Source: Pseudobdellovibrionaceae bacterium (GTDB lineage: Bacteria; Bdellovibrionota; Bdellovibrionia; Bdellovibrionales; Bdellovibrionaceae). Taken from it: DNA of 64,000 nucleotides. The stretch covers positions 3,008,565 through 3,072,564 of the forward strand of contig JAHBUV010000001.1 in NCBI GenBank assembly GCA_019637915.1, written 5' to 3'. Under the pieces are notes generated by a model. The model had not been told where the DNA came from. It saw only the letters and a list, made by a program, of their open reading frames with translations, and searched no databases. The first letter of the stretch is position 1, and every line of letters starts with the position of its first letter. Positions 34,966 through 43,404 of the stretch are shown here, piece by piece. Position numbers and translations under genes: made by a program.

Positions 34966-35664
34966 ATGAAACCACTGGTGATCATCCCGACCTACAATGA
35001 AAAGGACAACATCGGCCGCCTCATTCCCGAGGTGCTGGCGCAAGGGCGTCGCTTGAACATCCTGGTGGTGGACGACAACTCGCCGGACGGCACCGCCGAC
35101 GTGGTCCGCGCCATCATGGCGGAGGATCCCCGCGTGCACCTGCTCTCCCGGCCCGGCAAACAGGGCCTGGGCAAGGCCTACCTCGCGGGTTTCCGTTGGG
35201 GCCTGGACAACGATTACGATGTCCTCGTCGAAATGGACGCGGACTTCTCGCACCGGCCCGCGGACCTGGGGCCTTTGGTGGACGCCGTTCTCACCGCCGA
35301 TTTCGCCGTGGGGTCGCGCTATGTGCGCGGCGGGGGCACCGTCAACTGGGGCCTGATGCGGAAAATCATCTCGCGCGGGGGCGGTCTTTACTCGCGCCTG
35401 ATCCTGGGTTTTCCCTTGAACGATTGGACGGGCGGATTCAACGCCTGGAGACGGGAAACCCTGCAGGCCATCGGTTTGGACGGCGTTCGTTCGAACGGTT
35501 ACAGCTTTCAGATCGAATTGAAATACAAGGCGTTGAAAAACGGCCGCCAAGGCGTCGAGGTCCCGATCCTGTTCGAGGACCGTCGCGTCGGCCAGAGCAA
35601 AATGTCCCTCCGGATCGTGCTGGAGGCCTTCTACCGTGTTTGGTTGCTGCGCTTTGATTCGTAA
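34966..35664 (+). CDS. Dolichol-phosphate-mannose synthase-like GT2 glycosyltransferase
   Basis: 232 residues, one GT2 catalytic domain without membrane spans: IPTYNEKDNIGRLIPEVL, VVDDNSPDGTADV and the metal-binding MDADFSHRPADL, plus RYVRGGGTVNWGLMRK and DWTGGFNAWRRETL. This is the DPM1 type that transfers mannose or a similar sugar to polyprenyl phosphate, which then donates for lipoprotein or glycan modification. The end overlaps the next gene by 29 nt. Confidence 0.9.
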   Translation: MKPLVIIPTYNEKDNIGRLIPEVLAQGRRLNILVVDDNSPDGTADVVRAIMAEDPRVHLLSRPGKQGLGKAYLAGFRWGLDNDYDVLVEMDADFSHRPADLGPLVDAVLTADFAVGSRYVRGGGTVNWGLMRKIISRGGGLYSRLILGFPLNDWTGGFNAWRRETLQAIGLDGVRSNGYSFQIELKYKALKNGRQGVEVPILFEDRRVGQSKMSLRIVLEAFYRVWLLRFDS

Positions 35665-36625
35665 ATCAGCGATCTTTTTTTTACTGATCGGCCTGCTGCC
35701 CGTCGCGGATTTCGCCCAGGCCCGGCCCTCTTCGGTCAAAGCCCCGGGCAAGTCCCGGTCTCCCGCGGCGGCGAAGGAGGGAACGGGTCCGAAGGGGATC
35801 GTCGTCGCCGAGGAGGAAGCGACGGTTTTCAACGCGCCGGATTTCGACGCGCAGGTGATCGCGACCTTGCCGCCCGGGGCGGTGTACGACATCTCTTCCG
35901 GGAAAAAAGGGCCTTTCTATAAAATCCGCGTGAAGCCGGGTCTGGTGGGGTGGGTGTCCGATGCGGATGTCCGTCCTTTGGCGACCAGCGCGGTGAACCG
36001 GATTGAAGAGATGAAAAAGGCCGCGACGGGGAAGGCGACGGCTCCGGGCGCGGGCGCGAAAGACTCCGCCCTGGGCGAGTCCCCCTCGGACAAGACGAAG
36101 GGGGGCGCGAGGAAACCCCTGCACCGGAACCGCTACGGCGGCCTGGGGCTCGAGTCGGTGAACTACGTCGAGGACACCATGGGAAAATCGCGCCGCGAGA
36201 ATCTGCTGTTTTACGGCGCGCGCTTCACCGGGCCGAACGTGATCGTGTCCGGGGACATGCTGACCGACGCGGAGATTCTTTTCCACTCGGGCGCGCCCAA
36301 ATACTACGAATCCGCCACGGGCAATCCGGCGGGCGGTTTCATCCTGCTCGGCAATTTTCTTTTCATCAACGAAGTGCCCCAGACACCGACCGTGATGGCT
36401 TACTACGGGTTCGGTCCGACGTTTCGCTGGTCGCACTTCGAGGTCACCCTGGATCAGACGACGATGAAACGCTCTTACGCCCTGGACGACATGACTCTGG
36501 GCGCGGTGTTCAACGCGGGCGTGGCCTTCGGTGTCGGACGCTATGCGGTGCGTTTGGACGGACGTTATTACTGGGAAACGCAAAAATACACCAGTTTCGC
36601 TCTTGCCTTCCAGAGGGAATTCTAA
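35636..36625 (+). CDS. SH3-domain periplasmic/outer-membrane protein
   Basis: 329 residues. A signal peptide (IRKSAIFFLLIGLLPVADFAQA) leads to a bacterial SH3 domain at about 50-115 (ATVFNAPDFDAQVIATLPPG, FYKIRVKPGLVGWVSDADV). A Lys/Ala/Gly-rich linker and a C-terminal beta-rich barrel-like domain (LLFYGARFTGPNVIVSGDML and YAVRLDGRYYWETQK) follow, ending in Phe. It may bind the cell wall through SH3 while inserting its C-terminus in the outer membrane. The start is GTG 35636 inside the glycosyltransferase gene, or TTG 35654, which begins directly at the signal peptide. Confidence 0.75.
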   Translation: MFGCCALIRKSAIFFLLIGLLPVADFAQARPSSVKAPGKSRSPAAAKEGTGPKGIVVAEEEATVFNAPDFDAQVIATLPPGAVYDISSGKKGPFYKIRVKPGLVGWVSDADVRPLATSAVNRIEEMKKAATGKATAPGAGAKDSALGESPSDKTKGGARKPLHRNRYGGLGLESVNYVEDTMGKSRRENLLFYGARFTGPNVIVSGDMLTDAEILFHSGAPKYYESATGNPAGGFILLGNFLFINEVPQTPTVMAYYGFGPTFRWSHFEVTLDQTTMKRSYALDDMTLGAVFNAGVAFGVGRYAVRLDGRYYWETQKYTSFALAFQREF

Positions 36626-36637
36626 GACATCCCTGAC

Positions 36638-38479
36638 ATGTCGATTCGCGTTCTTCCCACCCAAGTCATTGATCAAATCGCCGCCGGTGAGGTGGTGGAA
36701 CGACCCGCTCACCTGGTCAAAGAGCTGGTGGAAAACAGCCTCGATGCCGGCGCCCGCTCCCTGCAGATCGATTACTCCGAGGGCGGCCGGCGCGTGAAGG
36801 TGACGGACGACGGGGGCGGGATCGCGGCCGGTGAACTCGCCCTGGCTTTGGAACGTTTCGCCACCAGCAAAATCCAAGAGGCCGATGATCTCTGGAACCT
36901 GTCCTCCTTCGGGTTTCGCGGCGAAGCCCTGGCCAGCCTGGCCGCCGTGAGCCGCCTGACCCTGATGTCGCGCCGGCCGGGTGAAGACCATGCCCACCGC
37001 CTGATTTCGGATTTCGGCCGCAAAAGCGAGGTTGAAAAAGTCGGCGGTCCGCCGGGCACAACAGTTTTGATTGAGGACCTTTTCGCCAATCTGCCGGCCC
37101 GCCTGAAATTCCTGAAAAGCGAAACCGCCGAGCACGGCCAGATCCGCACGACGCTGAAAGCCCTCGCCCTGTCCCGGCCCGACGTGGAGTTCCGCGTTCA
37201 CGAGAACGGGCGCCTGCAGGCCTATTATCCCGCCACCGTCAGCCGCCGCGAGCGCGCTGAGCAGGTTCTGGGCGTGCAGCCCTTGTACGAGGGCGAGGCC
37301 GTGCGGGAGAGCGTGAGGGCGCAGGCCGTCTTCGCCGCCCCTTCCGACGTCGCCAAAACCTCGCGTCAGATCTGGCTCTTCGTGCAGGGCCGATGGGTGC
37401 AGGACCGCGGTCTGCAGGCCGCCGTCAACGAAGCTTACCGCCATCTGCTCATGCACGGCGAGTTTCCCATCGCCGCCGTCTGGGTGGACGCGGACCCGGG
37501 CGAGGTCGACGTGAACATCCACCCGACGAAATCCCAGGTGAAATTCCGCGAACCCTCGCTGGCTTTCCGCGCCGTGCAGGGGAGTCTGCGTTCGCGCCTC
37601 GAGGAAGCCCCGTGGCTCGCCCCTTCCGCCTTCGCCCAGGCTCCGGCGGGAACCGCCCCCCCGGCGGCGCCCCCCGCCGCCGGGACGCGCCCCGCTGAAA
37701 CCTCCGCGAGGACGGACGCTTTTCCCCGCGCCACGGAGGTGATGGAAAACCTGCGTTTCGAAGACCCCGCTCTTTCCGTCGCGACGTACGCCAAAAAAGA
37801 TTTCGGTTTTGGCACCGGGGCCGTCCGCGATCTTCCCCGTCCGCCGGCGGAAAGCGGAGCTCCCGAGCCGTTGACGAACCATGCCCCGCGAGGCCATTGG
37901 TCGTCCTTGGAAGTCCTGGGTCAGGCGAATCTCACCTACATTCTCTGCCAAAGCGCGAACAGCCTGGTTCTCGTGGATCAGCACGCCGCCCACGAGCGCG
38001 TGGTTTTTGAAAAGCTCATGCGGGCCTGGCGCGGCGGTCGCATCGACATTCAGGAGTTTCTTTTCCCTCTGGCGGTGGATTTGCCGCCGGAACTGGTGGA
38101 GGCCTTGGGCCTGGCGACCGCGGATCTGGAAAAGCTGGGGCTGACCGTGGAAGTCCTCGGTCCCGGCACGGTGGGCGTGAAGGCGGGGCCGGCGCTGTTG
38201 AAGGACGGCGTTTACACGGCGGTTCTCGAGAAGACGGCGCAGGAGATCTTCGATCGCGGCGGCAGTTTCCGTTTCGAGAAGATCGTCGGTGATCTGTGCG
38301 CCACCATGGCCTGCCACTCGGTGGTGCGGGCCGGGCAGGCCCTGTCCACCGAGCAGATGAAGCGCCTGTTGCAGGACATGGATGAATTCCCGCTCTCCAG
38401 TTTCTGCCCCCATGGCCGTCCGGTGTCCGTGGAGATGCCTTTCACGCAGCTCGAAAAGCAGTTCGGCCGCATCGTATGA
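36638..38479 (+). CDS. mutL: DNA mismatch repair protein MutL
   Basis: 613 residues. GHKL ATPase N-terminus: VIDQIAAGEVVERPAHLVKE, DDGGGI, ATSKI and FGFRGEALAS. The C-terminal dimerisation domain carries the endonuclease motif DQHAAHERVVFE (Asp447 on), plus ACHSVVRAGQ and CPHGRP, so this is a nicking MutL as in bacteria without MutH. A Pro/Ala-rich linker separates the halves (about 325-420). No mutS is in the window. It overlaps miaA by 4 nt. Confidence 0.97.
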   Translation: MSIRVLPTQVIDQIAAGEVVERPAHLVKELVENSLDAGARSLQIDYSEGGRRVKVTDDGGGIAAGELALALERFATSKIQEADDLWNLSSFGFRGEALASLAAVSRLTLMSRRPGEDHAHRLISDFGRKSEVEKVGGPPGTTVLIEDLFANLPARLKFLKSETAEHGQIRTTLKALALSRPDVEFRVHENGRLQAYYPATVSRRERAEQVLGVQPLYEGEAVRESVRAQAVFAAPSDVAKTSRQIWLFVQGRWVQDRGLQAAVNEAYRHLLMHGEFPIAAVWVDADPGEVDVNIHPTKSQVKFREPSLAFRAVQGSLRSRLEEAPWLAPSAFAQAPAGTAPPAAPPAAGTRPAETSARTDAFPRATEVMENLRFEDPALSVATYAKKDFGFGTGAVRDLPRPPAESGAPEPLTNHAPRGHWSSLEVLGQANLTYILCQSANSLVLVDQHAAHERVVFEKLMRAWRGGRIDIQEFLFPLAVDLPPELVEALGLATADLEKLGLTVEVLGPGTVGVKAGPALLKDGVYTAVLEKTAQEIFDRGGSFRFEKIVGDLCATMACHSVVRAGQALSTEQMKRLLQDMDEFPLSSFCPHGRPVSVEMPFTQLEKQFGRIV

Positions 38480-39399
38480 AAGTGGTGTTCGTCACGGGAG
38501 CCACGGCGACGGGGAAATCGGATTGGGCCCTGCGTTTGGCGGAAGACAGCGGCGCCGTCATCGTCAATTGCGACAGCGTGCAGGTTTACGAGGGCCTTGA
38601 GATCGGCTCGGGGCTTCCCACCCGGGAAGAGCGTTCGCGGGTGCCGCATCATCTCTACGCCTACGTGAAGCCGCCGCGGGAAATGACGGCGGGTGATTTC
38701 CGCGCGGATTTTTTCCAGCAACTCCGAGCCCTGCCCGCGGACAGCCGCGTTCTCGTGGTGGGCGGAACGGGTTTTTATTTCCAGGCCGTTGAAAAAGGCA
38801 TGTTCCCGGCGCCGGCCGTGGCGGCGGAGATTCACGAGCGGGTGCGGGTGGAGTTGCTGGCCGATCCCGAGTCGGCGATGGAGGAGTTGCGCGAGGGGGA
38901 CCCGCGCACGGCCGCCCGGCTGAACCCTTCCGATCATTACCGCGTGGCCCGCGCCCTGGAGCTGCTGCGCGCCGGGCACCGGCCCAGCGAACTGCAGGAC
39001 AACTTTCAGCCCGAGCCCTTCCCCTTTCCCTTGTTGAAAACCGGTGTCAGCTGGCCGCGGGAGGCCTTGCGCGAGCGCATCCGCCGCCGCGTCGCCGGCA
39101 TGATCGCGCGCGGCCTGCGGGAGGAGACCCGCGGTCTGCTCGAGCGCGGCCTCGAGAACTGGGCGCCCTTGGCCAGCGTCGGTTACAAGGAAACAGTGCG
39201 CGCCTTGCGGGACGGCTTTGACGACGAGTGGCTGCTGGAGGAGATCTGCCTGCGAACCGGGCAGTTGGCCAAGCGCCAGGAGACCTGGTTCAAACGCGAT
39301 CGTGACATCCAGGTGTTTTCAGGGGATGTTGGGTTCGCCTCTTTCCGGGAGAGCGCCTTGCGCTTTTTCGACCGTGACGGCACACTGGAGTCACCATGA
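38476..39399 (+). CDS. miaA: tRNA dimethylallyltransferase MiaA
   Basis: 307 residues. P-loop GATATGKS (7-14), NCDSVQVYEGLEIGSGLPTR and HHLYAYVKPPREMTAGDFRA, then VVGGTGFYFQAVEKGMF. It adds the dimethylallyl group to A37 of tRNAs reading UNN codons. The sequence diverges from the consensus in the switch region (QVYEGL for the usual QVYRGM) but remains typical. Overlaps both mutL and yicC by 4 nt. The order mutL-miaA is common in bacteria. Confidence 0.96.
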   Translation: MKVVFVTGATATGKSDWALRLAEDSGAVIVNCDSVQVYEGLEIGSGLPTREERSRVPHHLYAYVKPPREMTAGDFRADFFQQLRALPADSRVLVVGGTGFYFQAVEKGMFPAPAVAAEIHERVRVELLADPESAMEELREGDPRTAARLNPSDHYRVARALELLRAGHRPSELQDNFQPEPFPFPLLKTGVSWPREALRERIRRRVAGMIARGLREETRGLLERGLENWAPLASVGYKETVRALRDGFDDEWLLEEICLRTGQLAKRQETWFKRDRDIQVFSGDVGFASFRESALRFFDRDGTLESP

Positions 39400-40271
39400 A
39401 AAGCATGACGGGTTTCGGCAGCGAGCGAACGCAGGACAGCCTGGTGGCGGTCGAGGTGAACGTGCGCTCCGTGAACGGCCGTTTCCTCGAGCCGCGCTTC
39501 CATCTGCCGCGGGAGTTCATCCCTTTCGAGATCGAGCTGCGCAAAATCCTCGCTGAAAAAATCAGTCGCGGCACCGTGGATGTGTTTGTGTCGCGCCGGG
39601 TGCGCACCGCGAAGAACGTCTCCCTGCAGGTGAACCGCGACCTCGCCCGCCGCTATCTGCAGGCTTACCAGGGCCTGGCCAAAGACCTCAAGCTGCGCGG
39701 AGAGGTGCACCTCGAGTCCATCGCCCGCCTGCCGGATGTGGTGAAATTGGAAGAGAGCCACGAGCTTGATCCCAAGGAAAAAAGCATCCTCCTCAAAACC
39801 TTCCGCGGCGCCTTGGAGGCCTGCGTGAAAGAGCGCGTGCGCGAAGGCAAGGCCTTGCGCCGCGACCTCGGCCAGATGCTGAGCTCCCTCGAAAAGCAGG
39901 TGGCCGTGATCGGCAAGCTGCGCGAGGAAGCCAACCGTCAATTGCAGGACCGCTTTGAGGCCCGCGTGATGGCGAAGCTCAAGGGTTCCGAGGTGGATCC
40001 GGCCCGTTTGGCCCAGGAGATCGCCCTGCAGATCGATCGCGCCGACATCAACGAAGAGCTGCAGCGCCTGAACGAGCATCTGAAGAACTACCGTCAGATG
40101 CTGGGCGCGGCGCAGACCGAGGGCAAGAAGCTCGATTTCTACACCCAGGAGCTGCTGCGGGAAGTGAACACCATCGGGTCGAAGTCCCAGGTGGCGAAAA
40201 TCACCCAGGCCGTGGTGGAGGCCAAAACCCTGATCGAGAGGCTGCGCGAACAAGTGCAGAACGTCGAATGA
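39396..40271 (+). CDS. yicC: YicC/YloC-family endoribonuclease
   Basis: 291 residues. Starts MKSMTGFGSERTQDSL with NVRSVNGRFLEPRFHLP. The C-terminal DUF1732 region includes DINEELQRLNEHLKNYRQ and GKKLDFYTQELLREVNTIGS. The family comprises hexameric metal-dependent RNases involved in RNA decay. Gene neighbours gmk and rpoZ are the usual ones. Confidence 0.95.
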   Translation: MKSMTGFGSERTQDSLVAVEVNVRSVNGRFLEPRFHLPREFIPFEIELRKILAEKISRGTVDVFVSRRVRTAKNVSLQVNRDLARRYLQAYQGLAKDLKLRGEVHLESIARLPDVVKLEESHELDPKEKSILLKTFRGALEACVKERVREGKALRRDLGQMLSSLEKQVAVIGKLREEANRQLQDRFEARVMAKLKGSEVDPARLAQEIALQIDRADINEELQRLNEHLKNYRQMLGAAQTEGKKLDFYTQELLREVNTIGSKSQVAKITQAVVEAKTLIERLREQVQNVE

Positions 40272-40834
40272 CAAAGCTCATCCTGGTGGCGGCCCCGAGC
40301 GGCGCCGGTAAATCGAGCTTCGTGGAACGGATCTGCCGGGATCTGCCGAATCGCTTGATGGACGTGATCACCCACACCACCCGCGGCATGCGCAAGGGCG
40401 AGGTGGAGGGCCATCCTTATCACTTCGTCACTCAGGACCGCTTCGAAGAGATGATCCGGGCGGATGACCTGGTGGAATGGGCCAAGGTCCACAATAACTA
40501 TTATGGGGTTTCCCGCCAGGTTCTGGAGCATGCTTGGAAGTCGGGCCGGGCGGCCATCATCGACATCGATGTGCAGGGCGTGGAAACCATCAAAAAGAAG
40601 TTCCCGGAGATCGCCAAGACGCTCTTTATCCTTCCCCCCTCAATTGACGAGCTGCGTCGTAGAATTGAAAAGCGCGATGGGGGCAAGCCGGCCGATCTGG
40701 AAGTGCGCATGCAGAACGCGGAACGGGAGATGGCCCATGCCCCTCGTTTCGACGCTCAGATCGTCAATGACGACTTTGAGACCTCTTACGCGCAGTTTAA
40801 GAAAATCATTGAAGAATGGCTGGGTCCGGGCTAA
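40268..40834 (+). CDS. gmk: Guanylate kinase
   Basis: 188 residues. P-loop APSGAGKSS (about 9-17), HTTRGMRKGEVEGHPYHFV as the GMP-binding segment, NYYGVSRQVL, DIDVQGVETIKKKFPE and FILPPSIDELRRRIEKR. It converts GMP to GDP with ATP. The start overlaps yicC by 4 nt. Confidence 0.97.
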   Translation: MTKLILVAAPSGAGKSSFVERICRDLPNRLMDVITHTTRGMRKGEVEGHPYHFVTQDRFEEMIRADDLVEWAKVHNNYYGVSRQVLEHAWKSGRAAIIDIDVQGVETIKKKFPEIAKTLFILPPSIDELRRRIEKRDGGKPADLEVRMQNAEREMAHAPRFDAQIVNDDFETSYAQFKKIIEEWLGPG

Positions 40835-40876
40835 TTTCAGTCTCCGTTTTCCGCCACCCTTTTTTGGAGGTCGTTC

Positions 40877-41116
40877 ATGGCTCGTGTCACCGTTGAAGAT
40901 TGCCTTGAGAAAGTGCCGAATCGCTTTGCGCTGGTTCTCATGGTTTCGAAACGTTGCAAGCAGCTGATGAAAGGCGCCGAGGGCACCGTGGCGGTTCGGA
41001 ACAACAAAATGGTCGTCACCGCCCTGCGTGAAGTGGCCGCCGGCAACGTGGGTTACGAAGATCATCTGAACAATCAGATCGCCATCGTCGAAATCGAAAA
41101 AGACCTCAATAAGTAG
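40877..41116 (+). CDS. rpoZ: RNA polymerase omega subunit
   Basis: 79 residues. [21 protein letters not shown] is the standard omega N-terminus, followed by [12 protein letters not shown] and [12 protein letters not shown]. Omega stabilises the beta' subunit and forms part of a ppGpp site. TTTGGAGG precedes the ATG. It sits between gmk and the (p)ppGpp synthetase, as in many genomes. Confidence 0.96.
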   Translation: MARVTVEDCLEKVPNRFALVLMVSKRCKQLMKGAEGTVAVRNNKMVVTALREVAAGNVGYEDHLNNQIAIVEIEKDLNK

Positions 41117-41166
41117 TCTGGTCCGACTACCCAGACGGACGTTTTCGGTCATAAAATGATGAGATT

Positions 41167-43383
41167 ATGGCCGAAACCCAGGGCCCGGAAGAATCCGGCG
41201 TCGTCGCCAAACCATTGCGCACCGTAGAGGATCTTTGCGAGAGGATCCGCTCCTACTATCCCCAGGCCGACATCTCCGTCGTTGAAAAGGCCTATCGTTT
41301 TTCGGAAAAAGCCCATGAGGGGCAGTTTCGTCGCAGCGGCGAGGCCTACATCAGCCATCCTTTGAACGTCGCCGGCATCCTGGCGGACCTGCACCTCGAC
41401 CTCGACTCCATCGTCACGGCCATTCTGCACGACACGGTGGAGGACACCCACGCCACCCTGGACGACATCCGCCGCGAGTTCGGGGACACCGTCGCCCTGC
41501 TGGTCGACGGCGTGACGAAGATCTCGCAGATGAAATTCAAGAACTCCCTCGACAAGCAGGGGGAGAACATCCGCAAGATGATCGTCGCCATGGGCAAGGA
41601 CGTGCGGGTCGTCCTGGTGAAGCTCGCCGATCGCCTGCACAACATGCGCACGCTGGGCTACATGCCTTACGAGAAGCAGGCGCGCATCGCCCAGGAGACT
41701 TTGGAAATCTACGCGCCGCTCGCCGGCCGCATCGGGATCAACCAGGTGAAGATCGAGCTCGAGGACCTGTGCTTCCGCTATTACCGCCCGGATCAGTATT
41801 ACGAGCTCGTGCAGAAGGTGAAAAAAACCGAGGCCGAGCGCCAGCGCTACATCGAGAACGTCAAGCGCGAGATCATCGAGGCCATCGGCAAGAACAGCAA
41901 GTGCGAGATCTACGGCCGCGCCAAGCACTTGTGGTCCATTTACAAAAAAATGACCAGCCGGAACATCGATTACGAGCAGGTCTACGACATCCTCGCCTTC
42001 CGCGTGATCGTGCCGGACATCCCGGAGTGTTACGCGGCCCTGGGGCACATCCACTCGCTGTGGAAGCCGGTGCCGGGCCGTTTCAAGGACTTCATCGCCA
42101 TGCCGAAGGCGAACAATTACCAGTCCTTGCACACCACCGTGATGGGGCCGGATGGCGAGCGCATCGAGATCCAGATCCGCACCCAGGACATGCACGAGAT
42201 CGCCGAGAAGGGGATCGCGGCGCACTGGCGCTACAAAGAGCGCGGCAGCAAGATCACCGACGACACCACCCAGCAGGCGAACTGGCTGCGTGAGCTCGTG
42301 CAGTGGCACCAGCAGATGGGCAATCCGGGCGAGTTTCTGGAGACGGTCAAGAACGAATTCGTCGATTCCGAGATCTACGTGTTCACGCCGAACGGCGACG
42401 TCAAGGAATTCCCCGACGGCTCGACGCCGGTGGATTTCGCTTACGCGGTCCACACGCAGCTCGGCAACACGATCGTCGGCGCGCGCGTCAACGGCCGCAT
42501 GGTGCCGCTGAAATACCAGTTGAAAAACGGCGACACCGTGGAAGTGGTGACGGCGAAAACGCAGACGCCCTCGAAGGACTGGTTGAAATTCGTCGTCACC
42601 AGCCGGGCGAAGAACAAGATCCGCCAGTTCGTGGCGGAGGAGCAGCGCCGCCGCTCGCTGATCCTCGGCAAGGACCTGCTGGAAAAGGAATTCCGCAAAT
42701 TCGGCGCGGCGGCCGTGCGTTTCCTGAAGGGCGAGACTTTCGAGCGCTTTCTGAAGGACAACGGCACCCACAGCCTCGATGACCTCTACATCAAGGTCGG
42801 TTACGGCAAGCTCGAGCCGCGCACCGTGGTCGACAACCTCATGCCCCAGGACGGGGCCGGGACCGTGGAGACGGACAAGCCGAGCTTCATGGAAAAGATC
42901 GTGCGCTCGGCGGCGCAGAAGCCGCGCACGGCGCGCGGCCTGGTCTCCGTCGACGGCATGGACGACGTGCTCGTGCACTACGCCAAGTGCTGCCATCCGA
43001 TCCCGGGTGATCCCATCGTCGGTTTCATCAGCCGCGGCCGCGGCGTCATGATCCACCGGGCGGATTGCCCGCGGGCCTTCGAGATGGATCAGATGCGCAA
43101 AGTCGACGTGCAGTGGAACGTCAAGCAGGCGGGCGACGGCCTCGAACGCATGGTGAAGCTGAAGATCCTCTCGCAGGACACGCCGGGCCTGCTCAAGGCG
43201 ATGTCCGAGGCCTTCGCCACGCAAGGGATCAACATCCAGTCGGCGCAGATCCGCACGACGAAGGACAAAAAGGCCGTCTGTCATTTCGAGATTTCCGTGC
43301 GTGATTCCACGCAATTGAACAACGCCATTTTGGAATTGCAGAAGATCAAAGGCGTCATCGGCGTCAGCCGCGTGATGAATTAG
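41167..43383 (+). CDS. relA/spoT: Bifunctional (p)ppGpp synthetase/hydrolase
   Basis: 738 residues. The HD hydrolase is intact (HDTVED, His88-Asp93, with His64 in YISHPLNVAG). The synthetase has GRFKDFIAMPKANNYQSLHT and EIQIRT. TGS (EIYVFTPNGDVKEFPDG), the conserved Cys-containing region (KCCHPIPGDPIVGF) and a C-terminal ACT domain follow. Since both catalytic parts look intact, it should make and degrade (p)ppGpp. The omega subunit gene directly upstream supplies part of one ppGpp site on RNA polymerase. Confidence 0.96.
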   Translation: MAETQGPEESGVVAKPLRTVEDLCERIRSYYPQADISVVEKAYRFSEKAHEGQFRRSGEAYISHPLNVAGILADLHLDLDSIVTAILHDTVEDTHATLDDIRREFGDTVALLVDGVTKISQMKFKNSLDKQGENIRKMIVAMGKDVRVVLVKLADRLHNMRTLGYMPYEKQARIAQETLEIYAPLAGRIGINQVKIELEDLCFRYYRPDQYYELVQKVKKTEAERQRYIENVKREIIEAIGKNSKCEIYGRAKHLWSIYKKMTSRNIDYEQVYDILAFRVIVPDIPECYAALGHIHSLWKPVPGRFKDFIAMPKANNYQSLHTTVMGPDGERIEIQIRTQDMHEIAEKGIAAHWRYKERGSKITDDTTQQANWLRELVQWHQQMGNPGEFLETVKNEFVDSEIYVFTPNGDVKEFPDGSTPVDFAYAVHTQLGNTIVGARVNGRMVPLKYQLKNGDTVEVVTAKTQTPSKDWLKFVVTSRAKNKIRQFVAEEQRRRSLILGKDLLEKEFRKFGAAAVRFLKGETFERFLKDNGTHSLDDLYIKVGYGKLEPRTVVDNLMPQDGAGTVETDKPSFMEKIVRSAAQKPRTARGLVSVDGMDDVLVHYAKCCHPIPGDPIVGFISRGRGVMIHRADCPRAFEMDQMRKVDVQWNVKQAGDGLERMVKLKILSQDTPGLLKAMSEAFATQGINIQSAQIRTTKDKKAVCHFEISVRDSTQLNNAILELQKIKGVIGVSRVMN

Positions 43384-43404
43384 CGGACAGCAGCAGGAGG
43401 TTTC